A stretch of 7,134 bases of DNA from JBDTMC01 sp039934475. GTDB lineage: Bacteria > Acidobacteriota > Terriglobia > Bryobacterales > Bryobacteraceae. A program made the position numbers and the translations under genes. The DNA is taken from the NCBI GenBank assembly GCA_039934475.1, contig JBDTMC010000412.1, positions 1 to 7,134 on the forward strand. Direction: 5' to 3'. The notes below the pieces were generated by a model. That model had not been told where the DNA came from. It worked only from the letters and a program-made list of their open reading frames with translations, and did no database searches. Shown piece after piece: positions 5,895 through 7,134 of this stretch (position 1 is the stretch's first letter; the number at the start of each line of letters is the position of its first letter).

Positions 5895-7134
5895 CTATGC
5901 GCTGGCGAACGGCTCTTCCAGTGACTTACTCTGCGGCGTAAACAGTTCCGCCCCATTGTCCAGGATGTGGAGGTCGTCTTCCAGGCGGACTCCGAATTCG
6001 CCGCGGATGTAGACTCCGGGTTCGTCGGAGAAGGTCATGTGGGGAGCTAGCGCGAGTTTGTTTCCCTTAACGAGGTAGGGCCATTCGTGGCCGTCCATGC
6101 CCATTCCGTGGCCGAGGCGATGCGTGAAGTAGGTGTAGCCGGGGCCGTAGCCGGCATCCTCGATTACCTTGCGGGCGGCGGCATCTACCGCTTCACACGG
6201 AATGCCGGGGCGGGCGGTCTTGAGAGCCGCGGTTTGTGCTTTGAAGACGATATCGAAGACCTTCTTCATCTTGTCCGTGGGCTTGCCGATGACAAAAGTC
6301 CGGCTGATGTCGGAGTCGTAGCCTTCGACGTTGCAGCCTCCATCCATCAGAAGGATGGTTCCCTCGCGGATCACCTGAGGTTTGAGGGAGCCGTGGGGCA
6401 GCGCCGAGTATTCGCCTACCTGCACGCCGGCGCCGCCCTGGAAGCCGAGACGGTCATGGGCTTGGGTGACGAGGCGGGCAAATTCGAACTGCGTCATGCC
6501 GTCGTGGATGGCCTTGTAGCCTGCTTCGTAGGCTTGCAACGAGACGGAGGCCGCAAGGCGCATGAGGGCGATTTCGGCGGGGCTCTTGATGGCGCGGCAG
6601 CCGGCGGTGACCGGGGTTGCGCTGGTGATTTTGGCCTGTGGCGCGGCCTTGCCTACTCCGTCGGTGAAGACGAATTTCACTGTCTCTTCCATGCCTACGG
6701 CGCCAGTTTTGACGCCGCGCTCCTTAAGGCCGAATGCGATCTTTTCGTAGGGGCTCTCGTCTTCGTGCCACTTCACAACCTGCGCCTGCGGCCCGACGGG
6801 GCCGGCGGAGATTTGCTCACGGGCGCGATCCTCTTCGAAGGCCGGCGTGACGAACCAGGGTTCGCCGCGCTGGGGCAGGATCATGAAGAAGAGACGCTCA
6901 CTGTTCCACCAGCGAATCCCGGTGAAATAGACCAGCGACGTTCCGCCCATTAAACAAATAGCGTCGAGATTGTTTTCCTTCATCAGGCGCTGTGCGCGTT
7001 CGATGCGGGCCTGGCGTTCCTGAACCGTAATGGCGTGCGCCTCAGCCTTGCGGCTTTTCAGCGCGGCGAGGGAGGGCGGGAGCGGGGCTTCCGATTGCGC
7101 AAACGCGGCGCTGGATCCGGCCGCGGAGAGAGAG
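5895..7134 (-). CDS. Exported M24 family metallopeptidase (Xaa-Pro aminopeptidase/dipeptidase-like), N-terminus beyond window
   Basis: A 'pita-bread' dinuclear-metal peptidase expected to cleave Xaa-Pro bonds in peptides. Numbering from the internal ATG at 6983: an N-terminal creatinase-like domain covers about 1-135 and the catalytic domain about 136-350. All five metal ligands are visible: Asp214 (LLMDGG), Asp225 (GYDSDISRTF), His292 (HRLGHGMG), Glu321 (SDEPGVY) and Glu335 (VRLEDD). The frame is open from 6984 to the edge, adding 50 codons, so the ATG at 6983 is internal. The extra residues include SLSAAGSSAAFAQSEAP (7133-7083) followed by a charged helix, which looks like the end of a signal peptide with a possible AFA/Q cleavage site. 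I infer an exported, periplasmic protein; Sec or Tat cannot be decided because the n-region is missing. The M24 call is firm; the exact specificity is not. Confidence 0.93.
   Translation of the reverse strand, partial: SLSAAGSSAAFAQSEAPLPPSLAALKSRKAEAHAITVQERQARIERAQRLMKENNLDAICLMGGTSLVYFTGIRWWNSERLFFMILPQRGEPWFVTPAFEEDRAREQISAGPVGPQAQVVKWHEDESPYEKIAFGLKERGVKTGAVGMEETVKFVFTDGVGKAAPQAKITSATPVTAGCRAIKSPAEIALMRLAASVSLQAYEAGYKAIHDGMTQFEFARLVTQAHDRLGFQGGAGVQVGEYSALPHGSLKPQVIREGTILLMDGGCNVEGYDSDISRTFVIGKPTDKMKKVFDIVFKAQTAALKTARPGIPCEAVDAAARKVIEDAGYGPGYTYFTHRLGHGMGMDGHEWPYLVKGNKLALAPHMTFSDEPGVYIRGEFGVRLEDDLHILDNGAELFTPQSKSLEEPFASA

Noticed and set aside
5144..5941. 265-residue plus-strand open frame across the CHAD pair and the intergenic gap
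   Set aside because: It is antisense to both CHAD halves, spans their boundary and shows no recognisable family. The minus-strand frames carry the conserved H..R motifs.
6087..6953. 288-residue plus-strand open frame opposite the M24 peptidase
   Set aside because: Antisense shadow of a gene with all catalytic residues intact. The product is Gly/Ala/Asp-rich and resembles no family I know.

Overview
The window is G+C-rich, gene-dense bacterial DNA. The gene set suggests an acidobacterium of the Solibacter/Bryobacter kind: a Bacillus-style purQ-purL-purF run, two adjacent half-length CHAD genes, and an exported M24 peptidase. This taxonomic guess rests on remembered family resemblance and has not been tested. 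I see no RNA genes, mobile elements, CRISPR arrays or repeats, and no gene-free stretch longer than about 110 bases.

Minus strand, positions 4257 to 1 (read right to left): a near-consensus sigma70 promoter (TCGACA, 17-base spacer, TATAAT) drives a 79-residue Tudor-like basic protein. It is followed by purQ, purL and purF with gaps of 71, 4 and 8 bases, so this is probably one operon. PurQ (glutaminase) and PurL (small-type FGAM synthetase) carry out step 4 of de novo purine synthesis. PurF (amidophosphoribosyltransferase, cut by the window start) carries out step 1. The third FGAM synthetase subunit, PurS, which small-type PurL normally needs, is not in the window.

Plus strand, 4292-4930: a HAD-superfamily phosphatase-like gene is divergent from the operon and ends in a 48-base convergent overlap with the next gene.

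Minus strand, 5788 to 4883: two consecutive reading frames each encode half of a CHAD (polyphosphate-binding, alpha-helical) domain. They lie in the same frame, separated by one TGA and two sense codons. They are either a naturally split pair or one gene interrupted by a nonsense codon.

Minus strand, 7134 to 5895: an M24 'pita-bread' metallopeptidase (Xaa-Pro aminopeptidase/dipeptidase-like). Its frame stays open to the window edge and carries what looks like the end of an export signal, so its start lies outside the window.

Most of the window is ordinary housekeeping sequence. The parts most worth a second look are the split CHAD locus and the small Tudor-like protein at the head of the purine operon.
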